A DNA stretch of 64,000 nt from Rallus limicola (taxonomy: Eukaryota; Chordata; Aves; Gruiformes; Rallidae): contig JAKCOZ010000014.1 in assembly GCA_022605955.1 (NCBI GenBank), positions 17,180,001-17,244,000 of the forward strand, given 5' to 3'. Both the position numbers and the translations under genes were made by a program. The notes beneath the pieces are model-generated. The model saw nothing but the letters and a program-made list of their open reading frames with translations. It ran no database searches and was not told the DNA's origin. Of this stretch, positions 60,001 to 64,000 are shown piece by piece. The first letter of the stretch is position 1, and every line of letters starts with the position of its first letter.

Positions 60001-60944
60001 TCTGCCACCAGGTCTTCAAGAAAGCCAGTCACAAGTGCATGTAATGATCCATCCCTGGTGGAGAACACTTTGACTAAATGCAAACAGCTGTCTAAAGACT
60101 CAGTGTAATCTGCACATGATTGTGTATCACACAACAAAACCAAAAGCCATCATTTTCCCTGTTCTCCATTTGCATTTAGCAACTGCAGAGCTGCAGGACA
60201 ATAAACATGTTGCAGAGTTAAATTGTTGTCACTGCATTTGAAATGTTGATGTTTGACCTTGTGGAACATAAATTAATTCTAAAGCGCTGGTATGAAGGAT
60301 GTATTAAGTGAGAAATCTCTAGTAGGAAAAGCTAGGCACAGCACATTGCTTACATATGTCTGAGGGGCCTGGAATCATTCTGTGATCCTTCTTTATTTTT
60401 CTGTGAATTTCTAAGAACCAGGACATTCCTCCTCTCTTTTTTTTTTTTTCCCTCCCCACTACCATTTTGGTTTCATTTGTTGCTGTTAAATATTACTCTG
60501 TCATATTCTCTGTACAGCCTCACAGTAGTTCAAGCCACCCTTTGGTAGCCCTTCAGAAATCTCTGAAGCAAACACATTCAGATCAGCTTTCTACAGTATG
60601 AATGTTTCATCCTAGATGAATTTGATGAATGTTTCATCAAATTCAGGAGCAGAATTCTGTTTTCTATAGTATTGTTTGGAAGTAGTTTGAAGTCAATGGA
60701 AAATTTCTATTTACTCCAACAAGGTCAGATGCTAATACAATACCCAACAGAGATTATTAGTACAATATGAAGTTTCTTACCTTTAGGCTCACTCTTTGAA
60801 ACCAAGACTGCTCATGTTCACACAGCATTTTCACCATCAGTTAGTTATAGTCTATAATGTCCTGAGTAGGACTGGTTTAGGTGGGATGGACATCTAACAT
60901 TTGACAGAAGCCTGATTTGTCTAGCTTTAAGAAGATAATATTGA
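51033..60944. other. long non-coding stretch, no gene recognised
   Basis: About 9.9 kb of AT-leaning sequence. Open frames stay below about 125 codons, and none resembles a known protein. T runs occur at 53210-53221 and 60437-60449. The block 60090-60300 is unique-looking and AT-rich without repeats. A perfect inverted repeat lies at 60617-60645. Confidence 0.5.
60617..60645. repeat. perfect 13-bp inverted repeat, 3-nt loop
   Basis: The arm TGAATTTGATGAA (60617-60629) and its exact reverse complement TTCATCAAATTCA (60633-60645) are separated by TGT. The word ATGAATGTTTCATC occurs both at 60598-60611 and at 60624-60637, so a direct repeat overlaps the hairpin. Confidence 0.95.
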
Positions 60945-61200
60945 GAGAGACCTTGTCACTGTCTAGAACACCCTGATGGGAGGGTGTAGAAAAGATGATC
61001 AGACTCTTCAGTTACACAATAGGTGGAGGAGAGGCAATAACCACAAGCTGTAACTTCAGAAACTTCAATTAGAAAACAATGTTACTGTCAGGGTGATCAA
61101 ACACTGTCCCAGAGAGATTGTGGAATTGAATTAGTTTTCAGCAGGGAGTTGGACTAGGAACCTCCAGAAGTTACTTCTAGCCCTGGCAATTCCCTGCAGC
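60945..61200 (+). mobile_element. degenerate CR1 LINE 3' fragment
   Basis: An old copy that follows the CR1 3' order: GACCTTGTCACTGTCTAGAA, GGGAGGGTGTAGA, GGAGGAGAGGCAATAACCAC, AGGGTGATCAAACACTG and GAGTTGGACTAGGAACCTCC. It ends in an eroded TTCTAGCCCTGGCAATTCCC. Divergence is visibly higher than in the copies at 31.4 and 50.5 kb. It is non-coding. Confidence 0.8.
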
Positions 61201-64000
61201 TTCACCAACATGAGCCCACTGCTACAGATCTAGAAACACTTCAGACTTGCCAAACTGAGGTCTATGACAGTGTGCTTCCCCCCCCCCCCCCCCAACACAC
61301 ACACATCTGACCTTTATTTTCCATAACCCTGCTCAAATGATAACAAACAGCAGTGGTTGTATTGTGTGTGTCTGGTCATGATGTCAGCATCTGGCTCAAA
61401 TGGATTTGGAGACAGGAGAACACCACAATAGCCAAGGGCTAATTTGAGCAATGAACCCACCTAACCACAGTGCTGGTCAACGTCCAACTCAAGCCAAATT
61501 TTGAAGAAAACAAGATCTGTGGTTAGTATGCAGATATGACTATAAATCTATCATCTTGCAGCCCAAGAGCCATTTGAGCTGTCCAGCACAGCAGTGGGCT
61601 GCATGCCAGGATCTCCCCTTGAATAAGGACACCTCTTGAGGTTACTTCTCAAGACTGAGCAATTCCTTACCATGACAGATTCTTGGTAAGTCACTAATAG
61701 CATGTTAAACTTTGAAATCTTAGCTAAGTTATATAAAGGATTGATTGTGCATATATAAAATCCTTTAGACATAAACTGTTGGTCATGATTGGGACTATGA
61801 TTGGATCCAGCCACACTTAGACTTCTCTCTTAGAAGGAGTTTAGAAAGGAAGGGGATCCTTTCTGATCCTCATGACTCAATGGGAGGGTCTCCTGACAGT
61901 TTTGTCTGGCCCTGTCCTCTATGCAGTAACTAATCAAGTGTTCCTTGCCATCGAATCTTCTTAAAACACTGTTGCATTGACTTTGTAAACATGCTGGTTT
62001 ATATCAATAAAAGATATTGCTGTTTCTCTCCTGCAAATGAAGTGCATCCCTCCACCCATTATGGGGTCATGCTCATTTCACCAGAAAAATGAAGCCATAA
62101 GGAAGATGAAGAGAGAAGAAAAATGCCTGAAGTGAAAAGAGAATTTCCTCAGACCGAGAAGGAAAAGAGAGAAAAATTTGGCAGAGTTTTATTTATAGAT
62201 GAAAGATGAGCTTCTCATTTCACATCTCACCACCAGTGAACTACCCTTACCACTGTCTTCAGGAAACTTACACCAATTTATGTTGATGCAGCTAGAATTC
62301 GCATCCAAGCTACAGATTTTTCCAAACTTTTCCATAAAGTATCATCCCCACAGTATACAACTGGCACTTTGCCTCAGCAATGTTCAGTGCTTCAGGTCTC
62401 ACTGTAAAATTTTATGCATGCTATAATTTTGATGTCTGTATTTGTAATTCTGCCCCAGGTAACACTTAGAAAGCACCACCATGCTCAGAAAAAAAATTTA
62501 AGGCACTACCTATGTATTTTTGCCAAGGAATCTGAAATTTTACAAGCTACTTAGTCTTCCAGAAGTGTCTGATCATTGCATTTATTCCCCACCTGAAATC
62601 ATCATCAACCCAAGGTGCACATCTATTAAATTGATTTAATAGATTATTATTTCAGCTGAGGAATAAGCAGGAGGAGATGAAACCTGCAGAAAAATAGAGT
62701 GCATCCTTGAAAACTCTTCCCCCATCCCAAGCTAGAAAAACAGAACAGCTGGCAAAAAATTTCCAAAGTTTTTGAGAAACAAGTAGGCAAATGATAGTCC
62801 TGATTCAGCAAAGTAACAATGTATCTGGACAATCCGAGGATTGTGAGTGTTGATAACCAGATGTTTCTCTGAACTGAGGCCAATGTTGAGTTACACAGTG
62901 TACTTTCCTTGCCTGTTTTTTCATTCACCTTTACTCCTCCTTCCTGTGTGGCAGATACATCAGGAGAGCTAAGTAAGCTTTGTGATTACCACCAACTGGT
63001 GCATGTCACCCACAAGTGGAAAGTTAGTATAACTCCACGTAGCACAGTCATCCCCCACAGCAGTTGACTTAGACCAGTCCAAACATCTCCAGAATGCCAT
63101 TTGCCCCATGCTCTGTAGAATAAAGTTGGACCAGAGCCCCCTCTACACATCAGTATCAGGTAACGGAGGCCCCTTAGGTAGAGTCTTCACATATCACCTC
63201 CTTTCTCTTGATCTCCTTCATCACAGAGTAAAGGTATCACAGATTTTTCTTAGATACAATCCTGCTCATTACACTCACTGAATCAGAAACACAAAGAGCA
63301 GGTGCTTCGTAGTGACAGCCTAACACAATGGCTCTTAATCTTGTATGTGCCACAGCCACTTTCACACAAGGTCAATTGCACCTATAATTAATTTACACAA
63401 GCTGAACCCTCAGCTGCCACCTTACTCAGCTTTGCAAATGCTCAGGCTGTACAAAACTGTATTGGTAATTAATTTGTCAAGCAAATGCTAGGGAAGAACA
63501 ACACTGGTAATTTATACCATAGATATTCAAATGAAACATCTTGCCTGAGTAATTTAATGTCAGAAAGTGGAACAGCAGCAAAGCAGAACAAAGAATTGGA
63601 GTCTTCCACCAGCTATTTCTTGAAGTGACACTGCAGTAATGTGCTACGAGCCAAATTCAGACACAGTAAAAGCACATGTTCCTTCACTGAACTCATCTGG
63701 CCAGAATTTGGCATTAAAAATTCTTGTAAAATTATAAATGCAGAAAGTATCTGGGATGACAGAGGATGCTAGAATTCAACCAGAGAAGATATGTGGAGAA
63801 AACACTGTAAGTTATCCAAAAAAGGAAGGTATAGATCAACTACTGCAAATAAATATTGCATTCTAGCTGTTTGGGAAAAGAAAGCAGGGCTGGTCACTTC
63901 AGCTTATCTTTCTCCTCACTCTACCACTCTTAGTACTGTCAGAGGTATTAGGACTCATAATTTGTTGTCAGTAGCACACTCCACAATAGAATTAGTGGGA
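61201..64000. other. non-coding stretch to window end
   Basis: No gene or RNA was recognised. It contains a C16 run followed by (AC)n at 61278-61306. The region 63300-63540, with TAATTAATT-type homeodomain words (TATAATTAATTTAC and GGTAATTAATTTG), is unique-looking and could be a conserved regulatory element, but conservation cannot be judged from one sequence. Confidence 0.5.
61278..61306 (+). repeat. C16 run followed by (AC)n
   Basis: Sixteen C residues (61278-61293) are followed directly by AACACACACACA. It is a compound simple repeat about 80 bp downstream of the degenerate CR1. Confidence 0.85.

Noticed and set aside
61810..62060. LTR-like 3' segment (TATATCAATAAAAG followed by a pyrimidine-rich stretch)
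   Set aside because: No TG...CA boundaries, no clear TATA box at the right distance and no family recognised. A similar AATAAAG word near 20596 is also isolated.

Overview
The window looks like nuclear chromosomal DNA of a bird. The recognisable interspersed repeats are 5'-truncated CR1 LINE copies ending in the CR1 3' tail (ATTCTGTGA-type octamers), plus one solo LTR. I see no Alu-, B1- or L1-like repeats. The bulk is AT-leaning single-copy sequence, interrupted by two dense CpG islands. Nothing is bacterial or viral-genomic: there are no operons, ribosome binding sites, CRISPR arrays or insertion sequences. Crocodilians and turtles also carry CR1, so 'bird' is an inference.

Layout. 1-0.98 kb: no feature. 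0.98-2.3 kb: the longest CR1 copy, with a broken reverse transcriptase frame. 2.3-20 kb: non-coding, with a strong G-quadruplex-type tract at 11.9 kb. 20.0-20.5 kb: CR1 tail copy. 23.39-24.13 kb: a TATA box at the edge of a CpG island that holds a near-consensus CTCF site. 27.7-28.8 kb: a second, larger CpG island with GC boxes, an E-box, an E2F-like site, a 20-nt G run, a second CTCF-like site in the same orientation, and a good splice donor on the minus strand. 31.4-32.05 kb: CR1 copy. 33.99-34.34 kb: solo LTR. 34.3-46.1 kb: non-coding, with one possible cryptic exon at 39.9 kb. 46.13 kb: a CR1 tail carrying a 29-nt G run. 50.5-51.0 kb: two separate CR1 tails. 60.6 kb: a perfect 13-bp inverted repeat. 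60.9-61.2 kb: an old, degenerate CR1. The rest to 64 kb is non-coding.

Interpretation. No intact protein-coding gene can be supported from sequence alone. Every long open frame is either a CR1 relic or a GC-rich frame in a CpG island that is open in several registers at once. The islands are best read as one or two promoters of host genes whose coding exons lie mostly outside the window, or in short exons that cannot be recognised by eye. The minus-strand donor in the larger island points to a first exon of a gene running leftward. All seven CR1 copies lie on the plus strand, which is compatible with a minus-strand host transcription unit because introns tend to keep antisense LINEs, but it does not prove one. 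I found no convincing new biological system. The items most worth a second look are the paired CTCF-like sites at the two islands, the TATA box at an island edge, the G-run expansion inside a CR1 tail and the solo LTR with an alpharetrovirus-like signal layout.
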